Assembly (NCBI GenBank): GCA_038373865.1
Contig: JAXGGA010001658.1
Span: forward strand, 80,520-144,519
Length of the DNA: 64,000 nt
Direction of reading: 5' to 3'
Source: Uloborus plumipes
Lineage: Eukaryota; Arthropoda; Arachnida; Araneae; Uloboridae
Both the position numbers and the translations under genes were made by a program. The notes below the pieces were generated by a model. That model did not search any database. It had not been told where the DNA came from and saw nothing but the letters and a program-made list of their open reading frames with translations. Every line of letters begins with the position of its first letter. The first letter of the stretch is position 1. Below, piece after piece: positions 1 to 12,006 of the stretch.

Positions 1-316
1 CTGCACAGTCCCTTAAAATTTTAAGCTCACATATCTCCTGATTTTTATGGATAGGAATTTTTTTTCAACGGATATTACATCCCTAAAAATAATTTTGGTG
101 ACCCGTGGACCGTATAAAGTTAGATTACGTAATTTTTCTTTTGATAACAGGGACGTCATTTCGAATTTTTCTAGGGGGGGGCAAAGGGTGCATACACAAT
201 GTAAAATTTACCAAAAAGTGGTAAAAACTACGCCCACTTATATGCCAATACATTGATTTCCCTAAGTCGGGGGGGGAGGGCAATTGACCCCCCTGGTCCC
301 CTAAATGACGGGCCTG
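1..316. mobile_element. Terminal fragment of a hAT-like DNA transposon
   Basis: The stretch has G-runs at about 173-181 and 270-279 and a C-run at 289-294, and ends at 307-316 with GACGGGCCTG. Read on the minus strand it starts CAGGCCCGTCATTTAGGGG and continues into a GGGGG-rich subterminal zone. Many hAT elements start CAGGGGCGNA.. followed by G-runs, so this looks like one end of such an element whose other end lies before the window. No transposase is visible, and the small open frames here are not protein-like. No target duplication can be checked because only one end is present. Confidence 0.4.
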
Positions 317-1387
317 TTTCATAAGTTACGACTTCAAAACTACTTTGCGTCAAAATAATCAGAAAGAAAAAGATAATTTAAAGTATCAAAATTTCATTAA
401 AGATCAGCAATGTACATTTTAAAAAAAGTTTCATTCACCACATCATCGATTTTCTTGCTGCAGAGATTAATTTTCAATTGAAAAAGTTGCATTAATGAAT
501 TTTTAAAGATTTTTATTTTATTCAAATCATCGACTTCTTTTACAATCGGATAGTTGCATTTAATAGAACAATTTAGTTTTACATCTTTAACTCCTCAACA
601 ATTTATGTGAATACTACTACAACCGGAAATTGCTCGGAAATAGAAAGACCCAATAAGTTTCTTTGCCATTTAATCCGAAGCTTAACACGGTCACCAGTTT
701 TTATGCATGAAACTAAGTAAAGGAAGCAGATCTTTTAAAATCATTTGATTGTATAACAGTTCGAAAATGTATTATAATTCCAGTTAAGTACTGCACTAAA
801 TTTAATCGGAGCATTTTTCCGTTTTAGCTTTTGAAATATATGAAGTGCTATTTTAACTATGAATAAAATTTCTATTTTAAGAAAATGTGTCCGAACAGAA
901 TTACGATGAATTAAAATTCGACCCTTGTTCTGGTAGTAAATACAGATAAAAGCGAAGTTTAGAAATCTGAAATGAAATTACTTGCACGTATTTCGTAATT
1001 GAATTAAATTCCTTTTTCAGTGCAATAAGAATTGTATGAAAAAACATGTTTGGAGATTAGATAGTGCTTTGACCCCTGAGAAGATATGGCACATCCAAAA
1101 GCCCCCTTTCGAATTAAGAATAGACTAATCAGTGAATGGACACATCTTAGTGAACATATTTTGTTTTGCTTCTAAATATGTCGTGAAATTTTTTATCATG
1201 ATTTTTTTTTCTTTTTAAGATGCATTTTTTCACCAGTATTTTTTTCTATTATATCTTGTAAAAGAAACGAATAGAAAATGTGACCTACTACTTATACTTA
1301 TACTTGTACATTTACAGGATTTCTGCAACTTAATTTCCATTTTAACCCCCCCCCCTCTCAAGAAAACCTGACACAGACCCGTGAAAG
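317..1387. other. AT-rich non-coding stretch, nothing recognised
   Basis: No open frame of note, no repeat and no RNA gene was recognised. The sequence is ordinary AT-rich single-copy-looking DNA. Confidence 0.5.
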
Positions 1388-1490
1388 AGGGTCTCGGTGG
1401 CGTAGTGTGGTTGCGCTGCGCATCATTCTCAAAATCCCGAGGTGGTGGCTTGAATTCCTACTCAACCGGGGTTCAATTCCACCCTGGTTG
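1388..1490 (+). repeat. tRNA-derived sequence (SINE head or tRNA relic)
   Basis: An A-box-like segment (GGTGGCGTAGTGTGGTTGCG, from about 1396) is followed about 70 bases later by a B-box-like segment, GGGGTTCAATTCC (about 1467-1479). The spacing is longer than in a normal tRNA, and no clean cloverleaf or acceptor stem forms, so this is a Pol III-type SINE head or a decayed tRNA rather than a working tRNA. No SINE body or A-rich tail was recognised after it. Confidence 0.4.
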
Positions 1491-2050
1491 TAAATTATCT
1501 TTTAGTGCGGTAAACTGTGTCATACACTATGTATATGTACTATTCTGAACGGGATAAGTTTTGATGCTCAACGCTAAAATTAGGTCTTTCTAGAACTCTA
1601 TTATCAAATTGCTTTATTAAATAAGATTTAGATTATACAGTTCATAAAACCTTTTTCAAAAGAGATTCCCCGTTATATAATGACTATAATTTTTTTATTC
1701 TAAAAAAAAAAAAATACTATCATTCCTACGAGTATTTCGAAGATATAGATATATATTGTGAGATGTATGACAATAATTACCTTATTGAGACCACTTTACC
1801 TCTTCTGATACTGTATTATTTCTGTTCCATGTTTTAAGATATTACAATTAGTCAACAAACTCAATTTGTAACATAAAATTTCGGAAAATTAATAGTAAAA
1901 GAGAAGTGCATTCATTTACTATTAATAATAATCTAGCCTTTTTTCAGCAGAAGGAAATGTAGCGCATCTAGTTAATGTGCAAAGAATAGGTAGTACCTTT
2001 TTTAACGTATTGGAAGTCTTTTGTTTTTAATATAACAGATAATTTCATAT

Positions 2051-3078
2051 TAGGGTATTTTGGGGAAAGACACCGTATTGGGAAAGAAGCTGTATCACGT
2101 GATTCACCCACTTGCATTCCAAAAAAGTGCTCGGCGGTCAGTTAGAAAGAAGCATTGTATACAGTTAAAGCATTAAAGAAGATTTTGTTGATTGACGGCA
2201 GTAATAAGTTGACTTTTTAATATTATTTTGTCATCACAACTGCTCTGGTAAGTACCTGAAATTTTATTTCAGCTTACTTTCCTCAGTCATACCAACCGTA
2301 GTTTTTATATTTAAGAAATAACTCGGTTAGTTTTCGTAAGCTTGAAGTGTGGCTAGTGTGGCCTAGCTTAGTGTTTTGGGGAAGATGCCGGAGATGACAA
2401 TTAAAGTCCTGGGTAAAATTTCGCCCGTGCCATGCTACGATAAAAGAAAGCAAAACAAGAGTAGGCAAGAGACTCAAGAGCTAAGATCCTCAATTGTTAC
2501 TGAGGAAAAAAGAGAAACAAAAATACTTGAGAAGCAAGCTCAAATACAACAAAAAGATGACCAAATAAAGGCAAAAAGTTAAAATTACTAACAATAAAAT
2601 CAGTTTAGACAACTACGTTCTTTAAGAAGAAATTATTTGAAAATCCCTGAATCTAATAAGATGAACAATTGGCGCAAGAAGAAACGCATAGACGTGACAT
2701 TTAACACCAAGAATTCGACAGGGAAGGTTTTTTTCGTGTTCGTAAAAACGAGTAGTGCGAGTGCTTAGAAACGTACAGCAAGACGTCGGATTAATGTGAT
2801 TGTATTAAATGCATTTTATACAGCAATTGACTGCATGAAACAATTGCGTGTTCGAAATTTGAAAACAAATGTTCAGTCTGTCAAAGAGCAGAAGTCAAGA
2901 GCAGAAATATTACTGAAAATGAAAAAGAAGCACTCTAAAAATATTAAAGTGTAAGTTTTTGGATGTATACAACTGTTATGTTCATTTTTGTATCTCATTT
3001 TATTAAACTGAAATTGATTTAATGCCACTGTGCATGAATTTTGTCAAACGGCATCTTACCCCAAAGGTATCGGCCATC
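2051..3078 (+). mobile_element. Very degenerate pogo-like DNA transposon
   Basis: The left end reads TTTTGGGGAAAGACACCGTA (from about 2058). The right end, on the minus strand, reads CTTTGGGGTAAGATGCCGTT (about 3065 back to 3046). They agree at about three quarters of positions. The related motif GGGGAAGATGCCGG recurs at about 2378-2392 and a weaker form at about 3091-3105. The ends resemble those of the better preserved element at 9,995-12,004 (GGGGAAGACCGCC..TATTGG). Between them, 2,376-2,582 reads as a short lysine- and glutamine-rich stretch like the tail of pogo-type transposases. Everything else is lost. The boundaries are approximate. Confidence 0.35.
2376..2582 (+). pseudogene. Possible C-terminal remnant of a pogo-like transposase
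   Basis: The 68-codon open frame has a core LGKISPVPCYDKRKQNKS followed by a basic, glutamine-rich coiled-coil-like tail (ILEKQAQIQQKDDQIK). Pogo/Tigger/jerky-type transposases often have an I-S-P-hydrophobic-P motif followed by a lysine-rich linker after the catalytic domain, as also seen at 11,465-11,740 in this window. No catalytic residues are present. It lies inside a pair of degraded terminal repeats, which supports a transposon origin. A chance open frame remains possible. Confidence 0.3.
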
Positions 3079-4111
3079 AACTCTAATACCTGAGGAAGAT
3101 GCCGAAATGAAAGGGTTTTGTAATCATTAATTTTTGGAGGTAAAAAAAATCATGTCAAAACTTATTTCTTTACAGATTAGAAAAGTTTGTTGACAAATTG
3201 TTTTTTTAAACTAAAACCAATGCTCGCTATTTTATATAAAACAACGTTGAAAACTATGTTCGTATACTACCCCAATTTACCTTATATTTTTCTATGCACT
3301 AAAAACGATTCTTTGAAAACCCCAAAAACCTATCATGGAAATTTATTTTACAAAGTTCATTCGTTCATTTATTATTATTACCCCACCCCCCTTATTGTTA
3401 TTATTACATTTCTTAAGCCCTCTTTCGATATAATTTTACTCAAACACGTTTTGCTCTTATATCACATTGCGTCTTAACGGCATACTAATAATTACATGAC
3501 ACGTTATCTTAAGCTTTCGGTTAAGAATAGATTCTGAGAATGAAAATGCATCTAAATGCACGTATTGAATAAAGTTTAGCTACCGAACTTTATTCAAAAC
3601 ACCTAGATGTGATGAAATTCCTTCAGAAAGTCATTCAAACCCACCGCCTTTCATATGAAAATGGGCTCAAAATTTTCAGCTCTGTTTTATCGCTGAGCCA
3701 AACAATCTGCGAAGTTGTCAACAGAGCATTTTAAAACAGGTCGCTGCGAAATATCTCCCGTTTGCATAAGAATGACTTTTTAAACCAGCAAAGCTTAAAA
3801 CTTTATGAACTGTGCTGCAATGAATCTAGTAGAGGTTGTTTTATTTGTTGAAAATTGATGACAGCTAAATATATACGACGGCAAAAAAAAAAGAAAGAAT
3901 GAAATCAACGCTGCGAGACCTTAAGAAGGTTTTTTTTCCTTTGACGCCTTCAAGTATTTTTTTTTTTTTTTACAAAGGAAGCGTACAAAGGAAGCGTATT
4001 CCTTAACAGCGCGTCAAAAACAAATCAAAGCATGTCAGATTGCAGCTGAACCGAATATTTCTTTTAACCCACTACTAGTGAGGTTTATTTTATTTCATTT
4101 TTTAATTTCGG
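3079..4111. other. AT-rich non-coding stretch
   Basis: Homopolymer-rich DNA. The 96-codon open frame at 3187-3477 is low-complexity and hydrophobic and resembles no known family. Nothing else was recognised. Confidence 0.5.
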
Positions 4112-4686
4112 TAGTGTGGCGAAAAAAATGTAATATTTACTTTTTTTGTAAAAGATAGATGTTGTTTTATTAGGATAATGCAGCTAATTTTGCAGTAATT
4201 TTACAGTAATAAACTGTAAAATTGCTAATTTTTATGTAGTAAACTGTACTAAAACCTCCTCTGCCAATATTACACTGTTGTTTTTACAGTATAATACAGC
4301 TAACGTTATGGTAAAATTGCTAATTTTACAGTAATAAACTAAAATAGCTAGTTTTACTTTATTACTGTGCTTTTACAGTTTTAAATTTTAACCTTTGCTG
4401 CCAGTATTATACTGTAAAAACAACAGCTATTTTTTAACCGACTTCAAAAAAGGAGGAGGTTCTCAATTCAAAGCGTATACTTTTTTTTTTTGTTTGTTCG
4501 CACATAACATCTGATCTACTGAACCGATTTGAACGATTTTTTTTTTAATCGATAGAAGATGGTGTAACTTAGGTACCATGTACTCATATGACGATATTTG
4601 TTCACTAGAAAAAAAGTTATGATCGAAAAACTAACATTTCATGGTCATTTAAAACAATACGTGTTATTGTAAATCCGTAACTCAAT

Positions 4687-4764
4687 GAGCGACACGATGG
4701 TCAAGTGGTTTTGCGCGTCAGGTTGAAGTTCCTGATGGAATGAGATCGAGTCCAGGTCTGCAAG
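4687..4764 (+). repeat. tRNA-like module 1 (SINE head)
   Basis: An A-box-like GATGGTCAAGTGGTTTTGCG is followed by a B-box-like GAGATCGAGTCCAGG. Pol III promoters of tRNA-derived SINEs have these two boxes. The flanking sequence is duplicated at 5202-5280, so the unit was copied as a block. Confidence 0.45.
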
Positions 4765-5201
4765 GATTTTTTTGAACATCTGCATGTTTTTTCTTTTTGA
4801 ATGATTTAATGCAATGTCCTTATGCAGGTTATGCAATGTCCTTATGCAGGTACATCCCCCCATGGGGATCTACCCCGTATTTTTTTATGGTACAAAATGA
4901 CAGTTTTGGTCGGATCTTTGTCAAAATTGGCAATGGGGTCCTTCGATGCTGTAGAATTTTCTTATGGACGTTTGCGCCATTTTTGGGGGCTTTGAATCGA
5001 TTGTGGCAATAAATGGTTTTTGATTTGCGGCACTTATATTATTTTTTCAAGAAATATAGACACAATCAATTATGTTAATTTTTGTACCTTTATAAAATTC
5101 TGTATTTTATACCTTGCAGTTACATCAAATTCAAGAAATCGAAAAACTAAAATTTCATGTTATTTAAAACAATATGTGCTATCGTAAATCCTTACTGCAA
5201 T

Positions 5202-5280
5202 GAGCGACCCGATGGTCAAGTGGTTAAACGCGTCGGGTTGAAGTTCCTGATGGAATGAGATCGAGTTCAGGTCTGCAAGG
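5202..5280 (+). repeat. tRNA-like module 2 (SINE head)
   Basis: The A-box-like GATGGTCAAGTGGTTAAACG fits a tRNA better than module 1 does. The B-box-like GAGATCGAGTTCAGG is slightly worse. The second half of the two modules is nearly identical, through GGTCTGCAAGGATTTTTTTG. Confidence 0.45.
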
Positions 5281-5352
5281 ATTTTTTTGAACAGCTACAT
5301 GGTTTTTTAACTATATTTTGATTTTTTTAAGTGCATTTACACTAAAAAGAAT

Positions 5353-5797
5353 GAAATAAAATATTTTTGGAAAAAAAAAAATAGAACCGACTTCAGTTCG
5401 AAATTGCTCTAAAAAGTAAAAAATAATTTTTTTCTTTGAACACCATCGAAACTACTTTTAAACATAAGTTTTGAAGTCGGCGCAAAAACAATGTATAGAT
5501 TCATACGCAACTACAATTCAACTATAAATATAAATTTTAATGGATTCATTTCATTGATTACCACACATTCGTGTAATGGTACAAATATTCTGCTTTTAAT
5601 TTTCAATGGTTTCTCTGAAAAAATGTTGGCAAAATATGGTTAAATATCATTTTACCTATCGTTTTTGCGCCGACTTCAAAACTTATGTTTAAAAGTAGTT
5701 TCGATGGTGTTCAAAGAAAAAAATTATTTTTTACTTTTTAGAGCAATTTCGAACTGAAGTCGGTTCTATTTTTTTTTTTTTTCAAAAATATTTTATT
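5353..5797. repeat. Perfect-looking 137-bp inverted repeat with 171-nt loop
   Basis: The left arm 5353-5489 and right arm 5661-5797 are reverse complements over the full length, apart from the lengths of homopolymer runs. Each arm runs from AATAGAACCGACTTCAG to TTTTGAAGTCGGCGCAAAAAC. The loop is ordinary AT-rich sequence. Such high identity in otherwise decayed surroundings implies a recent inverted duplication or gene conversion between the arms. Confidence 0.8.
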
Positions 5798-5823
5798 TTT
5801 TTTTTTTTTTTTTTTTTGCAGTG

Positions 5824-8800
5824 TTGTGCACTCAAGGGCTTGAGGTTTCCCATATGATCTATGGTTTTCTGAGATCTCGAGTTTTGGAATTCTCGGCTGT
5901 AATTCCTGGACTTACTTCATAAATCTATTAAAAGTAACAATAAAAAAACATATTCAAAAAAAAGGCCTCGCAATCTGGAATGGATGTGCGTTTTATGCTC
6001 ATGCTGTGACTACAGACTATATAAAAAACGGTGTTGGGAAATGAAACAGTAAATGAGGCCTTCTCTTCAGACCTAACCCCTCATGTAACCTCTCTCAAAA
6101 TGTCATTAATCTGTCCCGCTTATTTGTCTAGTTCTATCTGTATAATTGACAATCAAGAGATTAACTTTTTTTGCAAGGTATAATTTTTTACACTTTTTTT
6201 AAAGAAAGTATTCCAAGGCAAATACTATTAAGGGATCAATTTTCATATTTTTGATCGTATTTTTTACATCATCATCTTTATGATTTATAATTGACCAACT
6301 ACAATAATAGGTAATATAGAAAAATTATTCATACCGATGCCTCACATTCTACACAAAAACTTTTTTTTAACTAATCAGTTGAGATTAAAGTGAGTACTTT
6401 ATTTTCAACAGTTACATGCAAATAAATTGGAGTAATTACAGATTCTCCTACCTTTGCATGAATATATACATACACATGTTTTATACTAACTTTAAGGGAG
6501 TTTTCATTAAAATACTTCACGGACGTAGTTACTTTCAAGCAATTTCGACAGCACCTGTTTCACAATGTCCGTTGGTAAAATGACTTTTTGTCTATTTTAA
6601 CTGCATTAACGCGTTATTTCTCTTCTACCGCTGTAATAACCTTATAATTTCCCATGCTCTTCTACATGTAGTTTTAAAATATTTAGTTATGCTTGAATTA
6701 TAAATGACGTTAGTTGTTTTACTCAAAGTTAAAAAAATATATATTGTTGAAAAAGCACGTTATAGGATTTAGGTAACTGTTGTTACTATAATTCAAAATT
6801 AAGACCCCCCAGTCATGACAGTGGTTAGTTTTGCTAACTTCGAGAACATATTTCTATTATTAAAAAACTGTCAAAATTTGACATTGGCTGCTATCGCCCC
6901 AAACGGAATATTTAAATACATGGAATATAGCAACAATCACAACTGTTGCCACATCAGATAAGATGCGGCACCATCACTGTATTACCAGATGTGTGAAGTT
7001 CGAGACACGCAGCTACCTGAATTTTGAAGTCAATGTTTCTCTTCACAATCTCTGTTATTTTGCGTCAGAGTAGCCGATCGCAAAAAAACTTCCTGCGAAC
7101 AAAATCTTTCAAAATTACTTTTTAATAACAATATCGTTTTCTCCTGATGCTAGTCGTTTTCTCCTGAATAGATTCAAACACAACAACACAATTTGTTAAT
7201 TTAAAATTTCAAATTGGTTGAAAATCTCGTTAGTTCATGCGAATCTTTCAAATCCCATTTTGCTTACTAAAATTAAAACAGATGTACACATGAACTAACC
7301 GAATCGTTAAATGATTTTATTACTTAAAAAAACTGTTTTTAAGAACTGGTCTAAATTTAGATTTTAAATCTCGTTTTTAAATCTCGTAACTTTTGTTTCT
7401 AAATTTATATCTCAGAATGCGAATCGAGTATATCAGTGATAATTTACAGTGATAATGACAAGAAAAAAACAGAATAAGTAAACAAACTTTTTGGGTCCGT
7501 ATTTAAAAACCTCAAATATACATTCACTGGCTATAAATAGTTAAGTACAAAGCACTCGATTTCTAAATAAAGCAAAATTTTCGAATTTAAATTAACGAAG
7601 GATTAAATGTGTAATGCTTAGTTTAAATTACACGAATCACACTTTTAAGTTGAAAATAACTCGGGTGAATATTTTCGTCATTTAAAAAAATACAAAAAGT
7701 CGCAAAAATAAATACAGTCTAAAAGGGATTACACAACACCTCAAGCAAAGAATAAAGTTTTCATTTCTATCGGGGCTCTTTTTTTCTCGACTATCTTACA
7801 TTTATATGTATACAAAAAAACCTTAATTACAGCATTCACAAGTGTTTGAATAAATCCCATAAGTAGTTATTTGGTATAAATTTATTATTTTTATTTTTAT
7901 TTTCCGAATTTGAGCATTCTTACGTTCTTTGCTTCCAAACAATTTTTCAAAATTTATTCATGCCTATTAGAAAATAAGAGATAAATTTTCCGAAACTACA
8001 TTCGTGGATGGAAATGAATGACGAAGAAACGTTTGCTTCATTGAAAAAATTTTACTACCGTTTTCAAAAGGACAAAATTACGAAAAGAGTAATCCCATAA
8101 TTAAGGAAGCGATTTTTCGAGAATGAAATGCAAATTATCAAAGGATAATAGCTATTTAAAGAAATGTATTAAATGTATTTAGCAGCTCAGAATGATTTTG
8201 TTTGACTGTGAAGTAGCTTGAAAGAGATTAATAGGAGGAATATAAATTATTAATTGCGTAAGAAAGCAGCATTAGGTGAATAGATGACGTTAAAATGTTG
8301 AAAGGAAAGGATGCAATAAAAACATAGCATAAAACTGAACTGCTACAAAATGTGAGAACATTGTATTAATCACTGATTTTCGTTTACTCAAACATCAAAA
8401 CTATTTATCCAGTTATGAATATCCCATAGTGTAAAGGTAAAATAGTAATGCAAACGTAGTCTGAGTTTGAATGAGTATTGTGCGCTGTCTACAAATATCA
8501 CATTTGTATTAATGTTAGACATTGAAAAAGTGGTTTTGTTTTTCTTTCATAAAATGAAGTACTTTTTAAGACTTAGGTTTGAAAATAAAATCTTATTTAG
8601 ATTAAAAAAAACACAAAACAATAAAATTAACTTGATTTATTACCATTCCTTTATTTAGTTTGCTGCATTTTCTCTACCATTTATAAGAGAATATTATTTA
8701 CTTTTTTTGTACTTACAAATCAGTTGAAACGGTTACTTATTGTTTTGACCCTTTACTACCCAAATAAATATTTTTTGCAAAAAATAGATTTATATTCACG

Positions 8801-9994
8801 GAAAATATTATTTGCGTTCTTGAAAAGTTTCATGTTTTCAAAAAAAAAAAAAAAAAAAGGACTGAGTGACTGAAATATTAACTTGTACCTCACTCCCAAT
8901 GGCACAACAATCTAAACGTAACTAAGCCATATTGAATCACTCAAGTCTCACTGGTTAACACTACTCCTATAGGGAAATAAAATGACAGCCTACATGGTAA
9001 GGATGAAGAATATAGTAGTTTTGAAGTAGATTTGAAGTGCGAAAAGTATTATTATTTTTCAATTACACTCACCTTCGTTTAAATAATAATAATAATGCTA
9101 TTTTTCAAGCTGTTTATCTTAACTTTTGATTAAAATTTTTCAAGTGCTAGAAATCATCGTTTTTTATTATTTATTTAGAGCACAAAACCAAGTTTAATTA
9201 ACTTATTTTTTGTAGCAAAATTGTAAAGCAAAATAGACTAGTTATTAAATAATAAAAAAACAGACGCAACTCTGATAAAACATTGATGAGAATTATACTC
9301 TATATACGCCTACATTAACGAATAAAATCACATTAAAGAAACAATTTGCTATCTTCTTTTACCTTTTCTTTTTTCAAAAAATGCAAATACAAGGAAGCTG
9401 CAAAACAACAAACCATCGATACCTATTTTTTGCTCTCTGCATTCTCCCAAAATAAATCTCGCGTGAGCGGAATTCGACTGAGGAGTAAGCGACATAAATA
9501 AATTTGATAAACGTGTTTTGTTATGTATGTAGCTCTATTCTTCGACGCATTTGATGCTTTTATTATCGCACAATTCACTTTCTAGTTAAATGCAAGCCTC
9601 GTCTCACAATAGTTTGGTTTATTTTCTCTTATTACATCACGTATTTAGCACGTTTTGTGATCAAAATACAAATGTTGGTCGCTAAATTTCTACAAAAGAA
9701 TTATTTACATGCAGGCAAAAGGAGTTTGCTCAGAAAAGATTTCGTTCGTCGTAAGAGACGTTATTTGTTAGCAGAGGAGGATGCACTCTCTCTACTATTC
9801 AGGATGTTTCAAAGTCAAAAGGGAATTAAAGTATTTCCTTGAATACACACTAATTGCATATAGTTAAGTGTAAAATAAACATCTTATTAGATCATTTATG
9901 CCCAGTAGCCAAAAAACGGGACGCTTGTTAGTTACTGCATACAAAAACCTGTAATGGGTATATCGTTTTACTAAAGCTATTTTTCACAAGTTTA
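5824..9994. other. AT-rich non-coding stretch with one more balanced island
   Basis: No gene was recognised. The open frames at 8467-8658 and 9657-9842 are short and unlike known proteins. About 6,880-7,080 is more balanced in composition and lacks homopolymers, with TGTTGCCACATCAGATAAG and similar non-repetitive sequence, so it may be a conserved non-coding island. The rest is unremarkable. Confidence 0.4.
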
Positions 9995-12004
9995 GGGGAA
10001 GACCGCCTATATTGGACCACTGCTTAAATTGGACCTCGGGCTTAAAATCTAGTACAGAAATCTGTGATACACTTTAACAGTAGAAATATTAAGTTTTAGG
10101 AATAAAACCAATGTGTATGAAGTTTCACCAGTCTTCGAACTGTTTAGCGTGAGTTACGGCTTGATTTGTGTTGAAAACGTGCGAAATCTTTTTTTGCGGA
10201 CTTGTTTCTAGAAAGATAACTCAAAAACTTGTGAATTGCGGTAAAATGCTGTTACAGTGTTAAAATCTGTGTTTAATAAGGATTGCATCGATATATTTAC
10301 ATGAGCGATTGTGATAGTTTTTGACAGAGCAATGAGCTGAAGAATAAAAAATGGCGTGTTTTCCTTTATTAGACCGAAAACATTTTCCTATATTGGACCG
10401 GTGGTCCAATTTAAGAATGTGACTTTAAACAAGACTTTTTATTAATCGTAACATAAAATAAGTGACTCGTCTTATTTAATAGCGTAGTTAAAATTATTTT
10501 AAGCATACTTTAACACCTATTCACGATATTCATTTAAACTTTTTTATCAAGCACATTTTTGTCAAGCAGAAGCTGCAACTTCTTAAAATGAATGTTTTTT
10601 TTTTCTCTTCATCCATTTAACTGCAGTTTCAGGTTGTTAAACATAGTTATTACCTTAAATAAAATTTATGCTGGTTTACCGAGAAAAAATATGAAATTCT
10701 TTGATATTTTCGAAACGATTTTAAAAGGAAACAATTTATATGCTACCAAAATGTTCAATGTAGATGAAGCCGGTGTTTTCACTGTCTAAAAGCCCCAAAA
10801 TATATTGACGTATAGAGGTAAACACCAGGTTGGGGCAGTAATGAGAGGTGAACGTGGTAGAAACACACTGGTTATTTGCTCCATGAGTGCAACAGAATTA
10901 CACGCTCCCCATGCTTATTTTCAAAAGATTACGTACCATGTATGAATTTATTGTGAAAGCTTCCCTGGTAAACAATATGCTTGTTCAAAAAAAGGTTGTA
11001 TCACAAACGATAATTCACACAATTGATTCAACATTTCACAAAAACTGTTAACCCAAGCAATGTGAAAAGAATGCCCTTCTATTAATGGATAGGCATAGCA
11101 CTTACATAAAGAACATTGATGCAATAAACTTGGCTAACGAGTTAGATATAATAATGCTTTCTTTTTAAGCACATCATGCACGTAGATGTGGGCTTTACTC
11201 CCTTTGTCTACATATACAGTTATCGAGCATGTGATACATGGAGGCGAGAACATCTTCTGCTGCAGCAGAGTAAGAAACAAGTAGCCCACATAAAACAACT
11301 CAAAGTGAACAGGTTACATGTTCGGTGTAAGTTGTACACTATGTACAAGAACTAGCTACGACTTAAATTAGTACAAGTTCTGCAGAATCAGCGGATAGTT
11401 CTCATCAAAACATGATTGTCAACTCTAACTATGATTTTGTAAAAAGCCGGCTCACATATCACCTTTGCCTAAAAAAATAGAAGGAACAAAAAGGAAGGCT
11501 ATCTCAGCAATCATTCTAAAGCCTTATAAAAGAGGCATAGAACAGAAAAAGTCACACAAGAAGAAGCAAGAAACTGCACAAAACAATTGTTATTGCAATA
11601 TTTGTCATAGAGATGAAGTGCAAAACATGATTAAGTGTATGAAATGCCTTCGGCGAGTTTATCAACACTGCCTAAGTGAGGCTGAAGCAAAAGAAATTCT
11701 ATTGCAAATCCTGGAAAAAAGCTGTATAGTTCAAATATAAATTATTCTATGATTTCCTGGTAGGGTCCAATTTAGGAAGCGCATGGTTCAATTTAGGCGC
11801 ATATATTCCTAAATTGGACTTTTGCAACTTTTTATAAGATAATTTTTTAAAAAATAATTTTTATATTTTCAGAAAATATAAGCTCCTAGAGTGGTTCCTG
11901 ATTAAATTTAGCTTACGATGCCCTATTTTGCATTGCTGTTTTGCTTTACATTGAGCGACACAGGCCTCCTGTTCTTAGGTGGTCCAATATAGGCGGTCTT
12001 CCCC
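9995..12004 (+). mobile_element. Pogo-superfamily DNA transposon, 2,010 bp, exact 26-bp TIRs
   Basis: The TIR at 9995-10020 begins GGGGAAGACCGCCTATATTG and ends GACCAC. The last 26 bases (11,979-12,004) are its exact reverse complement. TA stands outside both ends (9993-9994 and 12005-12006), the expected target duplication. The subterminal zones repeat the ATTGGACC/GGTCCAAT motif, for example near 10395-10415 and 11762-11822, which suggests transposase binding sites. Inside is a decayed transposase. Exact TIRs together with a badly broken gene suggest that this copy was moved by another copy's enzyme, or that the ends have been conserved by chance. Confidence 0.85.
10592..11740 (+). pseudogene. 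Broken pogo/jerky-type DDE transposase with C-terminal zinc finger
   Basis: In the intact family this enzyme cuts and rejoins the transposon ends. The frame from 10592 carries YAGLPRKNMKFFDI, then FNVDEAGVFTV with the first catalytic Asp, then a TAA stop (10787-10789), and continues in the same frame with KPQNILTYRGKHQVGAVMRG and LVICSMSATELHAPHAYF. At 11,079-11,163 LLMDRHSTYIKNIDAINLA gives the second Asp. After a frameshift, VDVGFTPFVYIYSYRACDTW (around 11,182) matches the place of the third acidic residue. From 11,465, a lysine-rich linker leads to a CYCNICHRDE..CMKC..VYQHC zinc finger of PHD-like spacing. The N-terminal helix-turn-helix is absent. It has several stops and frameshifts and cannot make an active enzyme. 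Confidence 0.75.
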
Positions 12005-12006
12005 TA

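Larger units (their letters stand above)
4434..5797. repeat. Composite insertion: CCGACTTC-type repeat with two tRNA-like modules and inverted ends
   Basis: The left edge reads TTTTTAACCGACTTCAAAAA followed by GGAGGAGGTT and, further in, GAACCGATTTGAACGA. Similar sequence occurs in dispersed repeats of many arthropods; that comparison is from memory. Two related modules sit inside (about 4622-4792 and 5138-5312), each with a tRNA-like core. The right edge, on the minus strand, again reads AATAGAACCGACTTC. It interrupts MITE copy 1. It may be a SINE or LINE-tail repeat that was duplicated in tandem and then inverted. Confidence 0.45.
4112..5823. mobile_element. MITE family A, copy 1, interrupted by a 1.36 kb insertion
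   Basis: This family is built from repeated CTGTAAAATTGCTAATTTT blocks. The body at about 4,160-4,432 holds two tandem blocks, each carrying a GTTNTTTTA..GGATAATGCAG or TACAGTATAATACAG segment. The right end of the other copies runs from ACTGTAAAAACAAC through a T-run to TTGCAGTG. Here ACTGTAAAAACAAC lies at about 4411-4424 but TTGCAGTG lies at 5816-5823, so the composite insert at about 4,434-5,797 sits inside this copy. The left end near 4,112 (AGTGTGGCGAAAAAAATG) is a degraded match to CACTGCAAAAAA. Confidence 0.5.

Noticed and set aside
1388..1490. Functional tRNA gene
   Set aside because: The boxes are too far apart and no closed acceptor stem forms. The same holds for the modules at 4,687, 5,202 and 41,369.
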